From: Planctomycetota bacterium
Lineage (GTDB): Bacteria; Planctomycetota; UBA8742; UBA2392
Length of the DNA stretch: 64,000 nucleotides
Assembly: GCA_015075515.1 (NCBI GenBank)
Contig: JABTUE010000001.1
Coordinates: 62,001-126,000, forward strand
Direction: 5' to 3'
The notes under the pieces were generated by a model. It ran no database searches and was not told the origin of the DNA. It worked only from the letters and a program-made list of their open reading frames with translations. This document shows positions 8,189-18,300 of the stretch, in pieces. Within the stretch, counting starts at the first letter, position 1, and every line of letters starts with the position of its first letter. Made by a program: the position numbers and the translations under genes.

Positions 8189-8216
8189 AGCCCCCTCAAC
8201 CGAGGGGGCTTTTTTT
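8189..8216 (+). terminator. Rho-independent terminator after the sigma/anti-sigma operon
   Basis: AGCCCCCTC (8189-8197) pairs perfectly with GAGGGGGCT (8202-8210) around a 4-base AACC loop. A run of T follows at 8211-8216. It begins 6 bases after the anti-sigma stop codon. Confidence 0.92.
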
Positions 8217-8384
8217 ACCGGAACTGGACAAGCGCGCCCGCTTACGATTGCATGAACTGGCCTGACCAGCCCGTAATCGCCCATGAGACGGCCTGTCAAA
8301 CCGATGCTGCCCGGAGTACCCCGACCTGTCCGGTCAGGTTCCCGCGCGCGTCGCGGGCGTGCACCCGGACGACCTGCCTCAAAG

Positions 8385-8933
8385 ATGTCCAACTCGGGCT
8401 ATGTTCCGGCTGTCGTCATTGGTTTGGTGGTGCTGCTGCTGGGTATTGTGGTTGCTGTATGGCTGATGAACGCCAAGCCTTCCCCGCCGGCCAATCGCAG
8501 CGCCGCACCTGCCGCCACCGCAGGCAGCAGCGGCTCGAAACAGGAACCGGCAAAGGCTGCCGCAGAGCCGGCCAAGGCAGGCCGCTGGTGGAACGTGCGA
8601 ATCGTGCCCAACGAACCCGTGCGGCTGCACGTGAACCTGGATGACCCGGAGCCGGGAATCGCGGAATCCGCCAGGGCGATTTACAAAGCCGACAAGAAAT
8701 CGGCCAGGGGCCCGGACGATCCCGAGTTGAAAGCGACGTTGCGCGAGATCACCGGCATGCTGAAAAAGACCGAGTCCAGACTGGACCAGCATGTTGCCAA
8801 GAACCCGAACGACCGGCCGCTAATGCAGAAAGTCCGCGACCTGATGAGCGAGGAGTCGTGGTACGGAATTCTGGGAACCCTCAGCGACGACAAGGTCGCC
8901 GCCTACTTTGAAAAAGCCCGCGGCCGGAAGTGA
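8385..8933 (+). CDS. Single-span membrane protein of unknown function
   Basis: The product is 182 aa: a short N-terminus (MSNSG), one TM helix (YVPAVVIGLVVLLLGIVVAVWLM), an Ala/Pro/Lys linker and a charged soluble domain of ~110 residues. That domain contains NVRIVPNEPVRLHVNLDDPEPG and a helical C-terminus. The frame is open upstream to ATG 8283. However, the 34 extra codons include many that are rare here (AGA, GGA, GTA, CGA, TCA) and would put an Arg-rich tail before the helix, so ATG 8385 is preferred. No family was recognised. The stop overlaps the GTG before the next gene, so it is probably co-transcribed with the PhzF-family gene. Confidence 0.6.
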   Translation: MSNSGYVPAVVIGLVVLLLGIVVAVWLMNAKPSPPANRSAAPAATAGSSGSKQEPAKAAAEPAKAGRWWNVRIVPNEPVRLHVNLDDPEPGIAESARAIYKADKKSARGPDDPELKATLREITGMLKKTESRLDQHVAKNPNDRPLMQKVRDLMSEESWYGILGTLSDDKVAAYFEKARGRK

Positions 8934-8935
8934 GC

Positions 8936-9709
8936 ATGCGCTACTTTCAGGTCAATGCGTTCACGTCACGGCCGCAGGGCGGCAACCCCGCCGGTGTCTG
9001 TCCGCTGGATACCTGGCCTGACACGTCGGCCATGCAGGCGTTTGCGGCCTCCATGACCCTGGCCGAGATCGCATTCTTTGTGGCCCAGGACGAGGGCTTC
9101 GACCTGCGCTGGTTCACGCCTCTGGTCGAAATGGATCTGTGTGGCCACGCCACGCTGGCGTCGGCCCATGTGCTGTTCCGGCATCTGGGATACGCGCGGC
9201 CCGAGGTGAAGTTTTATACCCGCAGCGGCGAGTTGCGGGTGGCACGAGCCGGCGAAGAACTGGTGATGGATCTGCCGGCGCGCCCGGCGCTGCCCTGTGA
9301 CGCCCCCACCGGCCTGGCGGCGGCCCTTGGCGCGCCGCCGCGCCAGGTGCTGAAGGCGCGCGACCTGCTGTGTGTGTATGACACCGAACAACAGGTGCGT
9401 GAACTGAGGCCGCGCTTTGCCGAAGTTGCGGCGCTGGGCGTGCACGCCGTGATCGTGACCGCACCGGGCGATTGTTGCGATTTCGTTTCCCGCTTTTTTG
9501 CGCCGTCGTTGGGTGTAGACGAAGACCCGGTGACGGGTTCGGCCCACTGCACGCTGGTGCCCTACTGGGCGATGCGACTGGGACGGTCGCGGCTGGAGGC
9601 CCGGCAGGTCTCGGCGCGTGGCGGTGAACTGGGTTGTGAACTGGCGGGCGACCGTGTGATTTTGCGTGGCCGGGCGGTGACTGTGCTCGAAGGGCAAACG
9701 GTTGACTGA
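8936..9709 (+). CDS. PhzF-family isomerase/epimerase-like protein
   Basis: A 257-residue member of the PhzF (diaminopimelate-epimerase fold) family. Diagnostic blocks are the opening YFQVNAFTSRPQGGNPAGV, the catalytic-glutamate region SMTLAEIAFF (E44), LCGHATLASAHVLF and DPVTGSAHCTLVPYW. The ~258 aa length is typical. PhzF acts in phenazine synthesis, but most homologues have no known substrate and no other phenazine genes are here. The start ATG 8936 is chosen because GGAAG lies just upstream; GTG 8930 is an alternative. Confidence 0.9.
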   Translation: MRYFQVNAFTSRPQGGNPAGVCPLDTWPDTSAMQAFAASMTLAEIAFFVAQDEGFDLRWFTPLVEMDLCGHATLASAHVLFRHLGYARPEVKFYTRSGELRVARAGEELVMDLPARPALPCDAPTGLAAALGAPPRQVLKARDLLCVYDTEQQVRELRPRFAEVAALGVHAVIVTAPGDCCDFVSRFFAPSLGVDEDPVTGSAHCTLVPYWAMRLGRSRLEARQVSARGGELGCELAGDRVILRGRAVTVLEGQTVD

Positions 9710-9760
9710 AACGCACAAATCGCTCTTGTTGTAAGATTAATCGTCTGGAACCACGCGCGC

Positions 9761-9777
9761 CGAAATGTATGATTTCG
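9761..9777. repeat. Short inverted repeat in the 166-bp gap before the large lipoprotein gene
   Basis: CGAAAT (9761-9766) and ATTTCG (9772-9777) flank GTATG in an AT-rich pocket about 100 bases upstream of the lipoprotein start. It could be an operator or chance. No clear -35/-10 pair was identified in this gap. Confidence 0.3.
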
Positions 9778-9875
9778 CTATAGCGGCAGAGCGACTTGGG
9801 GACCCATAGCAGCGCACAGTGCAATCCGTCGCCATTGGGGCGGCGGAACCTAATCTGTGTCGGCGGAGGCATGCC

Positions 9876-12800
9876 ATGCGTCGGACTGCGATTGCGTCTC
9901 TCTGGCTGGTTCTTGTGGCGACGGTGTTTGCGGCCAGCGGCTGCGGCCCCGGCCTGATTGCCCTTGGCGGCGGCGGCAGCGGCGCGTGGCTGGGTCTCAG
10001 CGGCGGCGACGACGACAAGAAGAAATCACCCCCGCCCGCGCCCACCACGGCCGTGGCGCCGGCAGTGATTGTGACGGCGCTGGTGCGCGAGGAATCGCCG
10101 GCGCGCATCCAGTACACGCTGATTGACGCCAACGCCGACCTGTGCTCAATCCAGGTTGAGTATTCGGTCAACGGCGGTTCGTTCAACACCTGCATGATGG
10201 GCGCCGGCGGTGACGGCACCACCGGCCTGACCAGCAGCGCCGCGGGCGTGAACCACGTGTTCCGGTGGGACTTTCAGATAGACCTTGGCCCGCAGCGCAC
10301 GCAGGTGATTGACATCCGCATCCGGGCCAACGACGGCACGCAATTCGGAAGCTGGTTCACGCTGTCGGGTCTGGCCGTGGGCAACGACGGCCCCGAGCTG
10401 AGCAACATCAACGTGATCGGCAACTCGGGCGTGCTGCTGGTGACGTTTGACCTGGCCGACCTGGACAGCGATCTGGGCAGCCTGAACATTGAATGGTCCA
10501 CCGACCAGGCCCAGACCTTCACCGAAGTAGACCAGCAGGGCGAGATTCTGGGCAATCCACCGGTCAACCTGTTGACCAGCCCCGGCGGTTCGCCGGGCCA
10601 GTTCATCTGGAATTCGGCGGTTGCGCTGTCCAACCACGTGGGCGAGTTTTACCTGCGCTTTACGGCCCACGACCAGCCTTCGGGCTACAGTGACATCACG
10701 CCGGCCAGCCCGGTGGTGGCCGGACCCTTCAGCATTGACAACAGCGTGAACCAGCCGCCGGTGCTGCAGCTTGTGCGTTCTTACGCGGGCCAGTCGTTTG
10801 TGGCTTCGGTGCCGCTGGATTTCACGCTGGCGGATCCGGAATCCGACGCTGCGGCAGTGATCGTGAAGTACACGCTCAATGGCGGCACAACCTGGCACGA
10901 CTGCACGCTGGTGCCGCAGTTTGCCCCCGGGGCCGCCGGACCTTTCCCCACCATTGCCAGCCCGACGTTTTACAGCATCCGCTGGAACGCACTGGTGGAC
11001 CTGCAGAACGAACCGGGCCTGCTGAGCCCCGGCGTGTCAGTGCAACTGGTGTTCGTGCCCGCGGATTCGCAGGCCGGCGACCCCCGGTTCACGGCGCCGT
11101 TTACGGTGATAGGCAACACGGCTCCGGCCGTCACGGCAGTTTCGGTGCTCAACACGTTCGGCAACGTGCCGGTGATTGTGCGTATGGTGGACGAGTCGTC
11201 GGATCCGGTCAGCGTGACTGTGGCGTACTCAACCGACGGCATCAACTTTGCGCCGCTGTCGCAGTCCGACTTTGCCTTTGGCAGCCTGAGTTCACTGGTG
11301 TCCAGCCCCAGCGGCGAAGACAACGTTCTGATCTGGAACACCAGCCTGGTTCTGCCCAACCAGAACGAGCCCGCGGTGTACCTGCGCATCACCCCCACCG
11401 ATCACCCGGCCGGCGCCGCGCCGCCGCCGGCGACGGTGGTGGATCTGACCGGCTTGCCGTTCACCAGCGCGGCGTTTGCGATCATCAATGACCCGGCCGG
11501 CGCCGCGCCGATCAGTATTACCCCCTACACCACCGACAGCCCGGCCACGCCGCCTTCGGCCAGCCCGCCGTCCAGCACCCAGTACGTAACCGTGGCGCCG
11601 TCCGGCCAGCGCATGCTGGACCGCACGATCCAGCCTGCCAGCGCCGCGATCACGGACGTGTTCTGGTTTATTGACGAGCAGAACGGCGACTTTGGCACGC
11701 TGCTGACCGGCGCGGGCACGCCGCTGACGCACTCGACGGCGTCGCTGACCTGCAACGGGCCCGGCGGCATTGACGGCCACACCGTGACGATTGACGACGT
11801 GGCCAACGGCATGCACGTGTTCGAGTTCGACGACGACGGCCTTTCCACAATGAACCATATCGTGGTGGATATCAGCCTGGCCGCCTCTTCCGATGACGTG
11901 GCAGCGGCTCTGGCGGCGGCTATTAACGCCGTGCCGTTTTTCCAGATCACGGCCCAGGCCACGGGGTCTGACGTGACCCTGACCCACCGGCTGGCGGCCA
12001 AGGTAACCCAGTCCATTGCCGTAGCACCCAGCGTGGGCATGGCGCAGCCGATTTCTGTCAGTGGCTCGGCCGTGACCGTAAACTCGGACATGCAGGGCGG
12101 CTTTGGCCCCCAGAACGTGCGTTACACCGCGCCGGCGACGATTCCGCCCGGCAGCAGCTATGTGACGCTGAAGTGCTTCATTGACCATCCCAGCTATGTT
12201 TTCACGGTTCAGTCCAGCTATCGGCTGTACTGGGGCCAGCAGCCCACGGGCGTTTCGATTTCGCCCTCGAATCCCTCGATTCTGCTGGGCGGTACAGGCT
12301 CGTTCATGGCCACCGTGGCGCCGGCCGGCGCGCCCCAGCAGGTCACGTGGGAGGTCGTGGGCGGCAGCCCCAACGGCACGATCACGCCCGGCGGCTTCTA
12401 CATGGCGCCTCCGACCATGCCCGCGAGCAACATCATCACCATCAAGGCCACCAGCGTGCTGACCAGCGTTACCGGCACCACGCAGGTCACGCTGATGCCC
12501 GAACCGACTTCAGTGGTGGTCAGCGCCGCGGGCGGTGTCACGCAGCTTGTGCTGAGCGGCGGCATGAGTTCGACGCTGAATTTCTCGGCCCAGGTGTTTC
12601 CCAACGGCGCGCCCCAGACCGTAACCTGGCGAATTCGCCACGCCGGCGTGGATCAGGGGCCGGGCAACTCCACCGTGGGCACGATCAACACCAGCGGCCT
12701 GTACACCGCGCCCAATACATTGCCCAGCCCGGACTTCATCCAGATTGAGGCCGTCAGCACCGTCAAACCCAGCGTGTTCGGCCAGTACAACCTGCAGCTT

Positions 12801-15323
12801 GTGGCACCGGCGCCCACCAGCTTTCAGGTCAGCCCGGCTACGGTGGTGATCTATTCCGGCGGCGTGGGCCAGCAGTTCAACACCCATTCGTTTGTGCCGT
12901 CGAACGCCAACCAGGCCGTAACGTGGGAAGTGATTCCGGCCACGGGCCACGGCACGGTTTCAAGCTCGGGCTACTACACCCCGCCGTTCAATGTCGGAGG
13001 CACGACCACGGTCACCGTGCGCGCCAAGAGCTCCGTGAACCAGGCTGTATTTGCCGACGCCACAATCACATTGCACCCCAACCAGTCCACGATTCCGACC
13101 GACGTGGTGGTGTCGCCGTCTGAGGCCATTATTACTGCCCAGACACCGCAGTTCATCTTTTCGGCCACGGTGAACCCGGGCACGGCGTCGCAGTCGGTGA
13201 CCTGGGCGGTGGTGGCCGGGCCCGGCACAATTGACAGCGGCGGACGCTATACGCCGGTCAATACAACCGATACGGACTACGTGGCCACGGTGCGCGCCAC
13301 CAGCACGGTTTCACCGTTCCCGTTCGGCCAGGCCACAGTGCGCGTGACCGGCAACGGCAAGACACTGCAGGAAGTATCCAACCTGACGCTGGGCCGCAAC
13401 GATCACGAGGCGGCCTGGGATCCCACCAACGACCGGCTGTGGTGGATCGGCGGTGTTTCGGAAACGTCCAAACCCGACGCCGACCTGATGCCGCTGTGGT
13501 ACAACACTGGGGCGGACAGCTTCGGTTCCGGACCCTCGCTGAGCACGGCCGGCACGATCAGCCCGCCGCCCAAGGCAATCATGGCCGGGGTGGATACGTT
13601 CAACAAGAAACTGTACGCCTTTGCCAACATGGGCAGCGCCCAGCGCATTCGGGTGTTTGTGCTTAACCTGGCGCCGATCGGGAGTGCATGGATCGAACTG
13701 CTTGTGCCCTCGGCCGGCAGTGACGAGCCCACACTGACGGCCAACACGCGCTACCCGCTGTTCTTTGACACCACAACAGGCCTGTTCAACATGATCGTCG
13801 GTGTCACCACGGCCTATCGCTTCAACCCGGTCACGGGTGTCTGGACATCGCGTGTGACACTGGGCCAGACGGCGCAGGCGCCGGGCAACCCGCTGAACAA
13901 CGGCTGGGCCTGGCACCAGGGTACGCGCCAGTTGTGGTTTGTGGGGCCTTCGGACGGCACGGCCGGCGCGGCGATGAAGGTGACGATGCTGGACATCGGC
14001 GGCGGATCCGTGCGCTGGTATGCCCGCACTTCCGTCGGGCAGCCGGCACAGGCTCTGGCCAACCCGGGGCTGTATCTGAACACCACAACCAACACGCTGT
14101 GGGTGTTTGGCGGTCGCAACGTGGCGACAGATGTGTATAGCAACCAGTTGTCGAACATTGACTTGGGCGTCCAGCCGCACCAGTGGGTCAGCTACAGCAG
14201 CGGGCCGCACTGGCCGATGCCGCGCGTTCGCGCCGCCTTTGCCATGACCAGTTCCGGCACCGGCCCGGTACTGTTTGCCGGCGGAAACAACAGCGGGTCA
14301 TTTGGCGACCTGTGGATGTTTGACGAAAGCGGCAAGACCTTCAACCGCGGCAACCCCGATGGACTGCGTCCCCAGGGCCGCCAGGGTGCCTGCGGCGTCT
14401 GGACCGGCTCCCAGGGCTATGTCTACGGCGGTGCCTGCGACCACGGCGCCAGCGAAGAGTTGTGGACCTTCTCCTACCAGGCCACCCCGTTCCGTATCCA
14501 CTGGTCACCCGTGACCACGGGCCCGACCAAGCCGCCGGCCCTGATGGATGCCACACTGCTGCACGATGCCGGGGCCAACTGTTTGCTGCTGTACGGCGGC
14601 ACCACCTCGCCGGCTTCCAAGGGCAGCGGCGCCAGCGGCCAATTGTGGCGGCTGCAACTGAACACGACACCCATGTCCTGGACCCTGCTTTCGCCCGGAG
14701 GCACGCCGCCGTCGCCGCGGTATGCCCCGGCAGTCTGCTTCAGCTACACCGGCGGCGGCGCAGTCAAGTCCATGTGGGTGTTCGGCGGCGAAGGCAGCAG
14801 CGGCAAGCTCAATGACCTGTGGGAGCTTGACCTGTCGGGCGGCTACCCCGGCACCTGGTTCAACCGCAGCATCAGCGGCGGCCCCGATGCCCGCGAGGGC
14901 TCGGCGATCGGCTTTGATTCGCGCCGCAACGTGCTTGTGGTGCTGGGCGGCAAGACATCAGCCGGCCCCAACCACCAGTACTGGGAATACAACATTCCCT
15001 CGCCAGCCTGGACGGCCCGCAGCCCCAGCAACACCGGTGACCAGGAAAACTTCTATCGGTCCGGTGTGGTCTATGAAGACCTGCACCGTCGCTTCTTCCA
15101 CGCCCCTTGGGAAAAGCCCAAGTACCAGGCACTGGTGGTGGCGTCGGGTTCACCCGTCAACCCGACCTGGCATTACATGACCTCGCCGGGCAGCGAACAC
15201 GCCTTTGGTACTGCGGGCTTGTATGACGCGACCAACGGGCGATACTACGTCGTGACGGGCGCCCGAACGATCGGTGGCCTTGATGTCGGCACAAACGGAG
15301 TAAGAGTCATCCACGTCAAGTAA
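9876..15323 (+). CDS. Giant lipoprotein with cadherin/FN3-like, Ig-like (Big) and Kelch repeats
   Basis: An 1815-residue secreted protein. The N-terminus is a lipoprotein signal (MRRTAIASLWLVLVATVFAASGC) with an AASGC lipobox. Residues ~60-540 hold several beta-sandwich-like repeats built on 'YSxDGG...W(D/N)' patterns. Residues ~790-1158 contain four Ig-like repeats of about 90 aa that each include a VTW(E/R/A) core and a GxYT(A/P)P turn. The last ~650 residues form a Kelch-like propeller with at least seven blades, for example LWVFGGRN, LFAGGNNSGSFGDLW and MWVFGGEGSSGKLNDLW. ATG 9876 follows GGAGG with a 6-base gap. It precedes the kinase gene by 2 bases, so surface display and signalling may be linked. 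The ligand is unknown. Confidence 0.85.
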   Translation: MRRTAIASLWLVLVATVFAASGCGPGLIALGGGGSGAWLGLSGGDDDKKKSPPPAPTTAVAPAVIVTALVREESPARIQYTLIDANADLCSIQVEYSVNGGSFNTCMMGAGGDGTTGLTSSAAGVNHVFRWDFQIDLGPQRTQVIDIRIRANDGTQFGSWFTLSGLAVGNDGPELSNINVIGNSGVLLVTFDLADLDSDLGSLNIEWSTDQAQTFTEVDQQGEILGNPPVNLLTSPGGSPGQFIWNSAVALSNHVGEFYLRFTAHDQPSGYSDITPASPVVAGPFSIDNSVNQPPVLQLVRSYAGQSFVASVPLDFTLADPESDAAAVIVKYTLNGGTTWHDCTLVPQFAPGAAGPFPTIASPTFYSIRWNALVDLQNEPGLLSPGVSVQLVFVPADSQAGDPRFTAPFTVIGNTAPAVTAVSVLNTFGNVPVIVRMVDESSDPVSVTVAYSTDGINFAPLSQSDFAFGSLSSLVSSPSGEDNVLIWNTSLVLPNQNEPAVYLRITPTDHPAGAAPPPATVVDLTGLPFTSAAFAIINDPAGAAPISITPYTTDSPATPPSASPPSSTQYVTVAPSGQRMLDRTIQPASAAITDVFWFIDEQNGDFGTLLTGAGTPLTHSTASLTCNGPGGIDGHTVTIDDVANGMHVFEFDDDGLSTMNHIVVDISLAASSDDVAAALAAAINAVPFFQITAQATGSDVTLTHRLAAKVTQSIAVAPSVGMAQPISVSGSAVTVNSDMQGGFGPQNVRYTAPATIPPGSSYVTLKCFIDHPSYVFTVQSSYRLYWGQQPTGVSISPSNPSILLGGTGSFMATVAPAGAPQQVTWEVVGGSPNGTITPGGFYMAPPTMPASNIITIKATSVLTSVTGTTQVTLMPEPTSVVVSAAGGVTQLVLSGGMSSTLNFSAQVFPNGAPQTVTWRIRHAGVDQGPGNSTVGTINTSGLYTAPNTLPSPDFIQIEAVSTVKPSVFGQYNLQLVAPAPTSFQVSPATVVIYSGGVGQQFNTHSFVPSNANQAVTWEVIPATGHGTVSSSGYYTPPFNVGGTTTVTVRAKSSVNQAVFADATITLHPNQSTIPTDVVVSPSEAIITAQTPQFIFSATVNPGTASQSVTWAVVAGPGTIDSGGRYTPVNTTDTDYVATVRATSTVSPFPFGQATVRVTGNGKTLQEVSNLTLGRNDHEAAWDPTNDRLWWIGGVSETSKPDADLMPLWYNTGADSFGSGPSLSTAGTISPPPKAIMAGVDTFNKKLYAFANMGSAQRIRVFVLNLAPIGSAWIELLVPSAGSDEPTLTANTRYPLFFDTTTGLFNMIVGVTTAYRFNPVTGVWTSRVTLGQTAQAPGNPLNNGWAWHQGTRQLWFVGPSDGTAGAAMKVTMLDIGGGSVRWYARTSVGQPAQALANPGLYLNTTTNTLWVFGGRNVATDVYSNQLSNIDLGVQPHQWVSYSSGPHWPMPRVRAAFAMTSSGTGPVLFAGGNNSGSFGDLWMFDESGKTFNRGNPDGLRPQGRQGACGVWTGSQGYVYGGACDHGASEELWTFSYQATPFRIHWSPVTTGPTKPPALMDATLLHDAGANCLLLYGGTTSPASKGSGASGQLWRLQLNTTPMSWTLLSPGGTPPSPRYAPAVCFSYTGGGAVKSMWVFGGEGSSGKLNDLWELDLSGGYPGTWFNRSISGGPDAREGSAIGFDSRRNVLVVLGGKTSAGPNHQYWEYNIPSPAWTARSPSNTGDQENFYRSGVVYEDLHRRFFHAPWEKPKYQALVVASGSPVNPTWHYMTSPGSEHAFGTAGLYDATNGRYYVVTGARTIGGLDVGTNGVRVIHVK

Positions 15324-15325
15324 AC

Positions 15326-18300
15326 ATGGCCGCCAACGACTCAGTAGACAGCCTGTTTCTGTCCCGCGCGCGGGCCGACGGATTGCTTAGCGACGCCCAG
15401 ATCCGGCAGGCCCGCGCCGAGTTGTCGGCCCGGCGCCGCGCCGAGCCCGACCTGCAGGCCTATGAACTGGTCGTGGAAAAGGGCTGGCTGGGCGTGGAAC
15501 AGGCGCTGGCGGTGCTCAATGCTTCGCCCGATGACACCGTCGAGCAAGTGGCCATGCGTGCTTCGGCCCCCCAGCTTGAACCCCAGTCCAGCGGCGACAC
15601 CCTGGACGGCGAACAGGAATCTCCCCTGCGCCGCCGCGGCGCCGACACCGAGCGCTTTCAGTCTCCCTACCAGGCCGCGCGGGGCGAAGACGACCTGTCA
15701 CCCGAAGACGTGGCCGATCTGGCGGCCGAGGACGACCCGGCCTATGCCGAGGTTCCCCGGCTGGTGGAGCCTCTGGCGCCGGGTTACGCCGTGGCCGACG
15801 GCGAATCAGGCGATTCGGTTCTGGAGATGGAACTTCCGCCGCCGGCTTCCGGCAGCGGCGACAGCCTGTTTGAAGAAGGCGACAGCCGCCCGGTGCCGGC
15901 CCTTGGCGCCGAGACTGAATCAGCGCCCCAGATTATCTCCGAGCGCACGCCCAGCGCCGTGTACACACCTTTTGCCGCCCGAACCGATGCCGACCCGGCG
16001 GTCACAGCCGACCCAAGCATCACCGCGCAGGAATGGAGCCGCCCCGGCACCAGCGCCGGCGACACCCTGACCAGCGACGAAGAATTGGCCCCGGTGCCGG
16101 TGTTTCAGCACAAAGGCAGTAAGGGCGCCAACGTGGACTTTGCCGCCTTTGGTGAAGACAGCCGCGTCACGGTTCCCGATGAATCCGACACCATGTCGTT
16201 GGAAATGAACGACAGTGCCGTCAGCGAGGTCATGGACGAAGCCGACGACGGCTATTTCGGGCCACCGGCCGACCTGACCCAGACGCCGCGCGAAGTGCTG
16301 GAAGAAAGCATCGCCCCGCCCCAGCCGGTGAGCGGCAGCACGCTGTTTGATTCCGAATCGCTCAAGGGCGCGGCCGATGTTTCCATTCCGGCCGCGGCTG
16401 TCCCCGACGACGATTCCGACTTTTCCGCCACGGCACCGCCGGCTGCCGCCGCGGCCACGCGTCGGCCCTCGCGCCCGATCACCGAACTGCGCGAGGACAG
16501 CGATTCGGACTTTTCGGCCACCATCACCGGCGAAGTCGCGCCCGACGCGCTCAAGACCGTCTACGACGACAGCGACGTCAGTCTGGCCGATACCGGAAAC
16601 ACCAGCCAGATCACCGACCCCAAAATCACCACCGGCAGCAAGACGCAATTTGCCACCGGCGAAGTTGCCCGCGCCGGCCTGCAGAAGACCGACCCCAGCA
16701 AGCTGGGGGTCGAAAGCAACATCACAGGCCAGGAAATGACGCTGGCCGACCTGCGCCAGCAGATGGGACTGTCCGACGGCGTCAAGCTGGATCATTCCGG
16801 CGGCAGCGGCGTGTCCAAGCTGCGCAAGATCGGCGGCATGAAGAAGCGCTACTCCGTGGTGCGCGAAATCGCCCGCGGCGGCATGGGCAAGGTAATCGAA
16901 GTAGAAGACAACGACCTGCGCCGCAGTGTGGCGCTGAAAGTTCTGCGCAAGGAAATGCTGGACCGCAAGGATCTGGTCGAGCGCTTTCTGGAAGAAGCCC
17001 AGATCACCGGCCAGCTTGAGCACCCCAACATCGTTCCTGTCCATGAAATCGGCGTGGACGGCCGCGGCAACCTGTACTTCACGATGAAGCTGGTGGAAGG
17101 CGAAGACCTTTCCAGCATCCTCAAGCGCATGCGCAAGAACGACCCGGGGGCCGACAAGGCCTACCCGCTGGCGCGCCTGATAGACATCTTCATCAAGATC
17201 TGCGAAGGCATCGCCTTTGCCCACAGCAAGGGCGTGATCCACCGCGATCTCAAGCCCGCCAACGTGATGGTCGGCCGTTTCGGCGAAGTGCAGATCATGG
17301 ACTGGGGCGTGGCCAAGATCGTGGGCCGCAAGGAAGACACCCACGACCGGCTAGTGGTTTCCGACCGCCAGCAGGACGACGCCAACCGCACCATGGCCGG
17401 CAGCATTCTGGGCACGCCCAGCTACATGTCGCCCGAACAGGCCCGCGGCGAAGTCAACTACATGGGCCCGACCAGCGACATCTTCAGCCTGGGCGTGATT
17501 CTTTACGAGTTGCTGGCGCTCAAGACGCCGTGGACGGCCCAGACTTCGGCCCAGGTGCTGGATCAGGTCAAAAATTACAACCCCGACCCGCCCAGCAAGA
17601 TGGCGCCCGAGCGCAAGATTCCGCCCGAACTGGAACAGCTTGCTCTCAAGTGCCTGGAAAAGCAGCCCCACAAGCGCATCCAGACCGTGCAGGAACTGGT
17701 CGAAAACCTGCGCAGCTGGCAGGAGGGCCGCACCCTGGCCGCCGTGGAATACTCCATGGCCCAGCTGCTGGCCAAGTGGATCGCGCGCAACAAGGTCGCC
17801 GTGCTGGGTGTTTCGGCCGTGCTGGCGGCGCTGATCATTGGCGGCACCCTGGCCTACAAGGCCGCCCAGCAGGGCGAAATTGACCGCAACCTGCAGCGCG
17901 TGGCCGCCGCCAGGGTGACACTGGGCAACGCGCGCGCGGCGCTGGACGGCGGCAAGTGGGACGACGCGATCAGCCTTTCGTCGCAGGTTCAGGGTGACCT
18001 GCGTGCGGCGCTGGAAGTGTTGCCCGACAACAAGGACGCCCAGGACGCCCAGACCGAGGCCTTCATCATCTTCAGCGGCGCCCAGACGCAGAAGAAACTC
18101 AAGGCCGACCAGGAACTCAAGGAAGCCCGCGACGCCGAAAAACGAAAGGAACTGGACGCGGCCCTGGCCGAAGCGCGCAAGGCGATTGAAAGGGCCCGCA
18201 CCCAGGACGGCGACGGCACGACCGACCCGGTGGTGACCAACGAATCGTTCAACGACGCCAAGGACGCGTTTATCCGCGTGCAGACGATCGAGCCCGAGAA

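Noticed and set aside
8283..8384. Extended N-terminus of the single-span protein at 8385
   Set aside because: The extra codons are atypical for this genome (AGA, GGA, GTA, CGA, TCA) and no ribosome site precedes ATG 8283.
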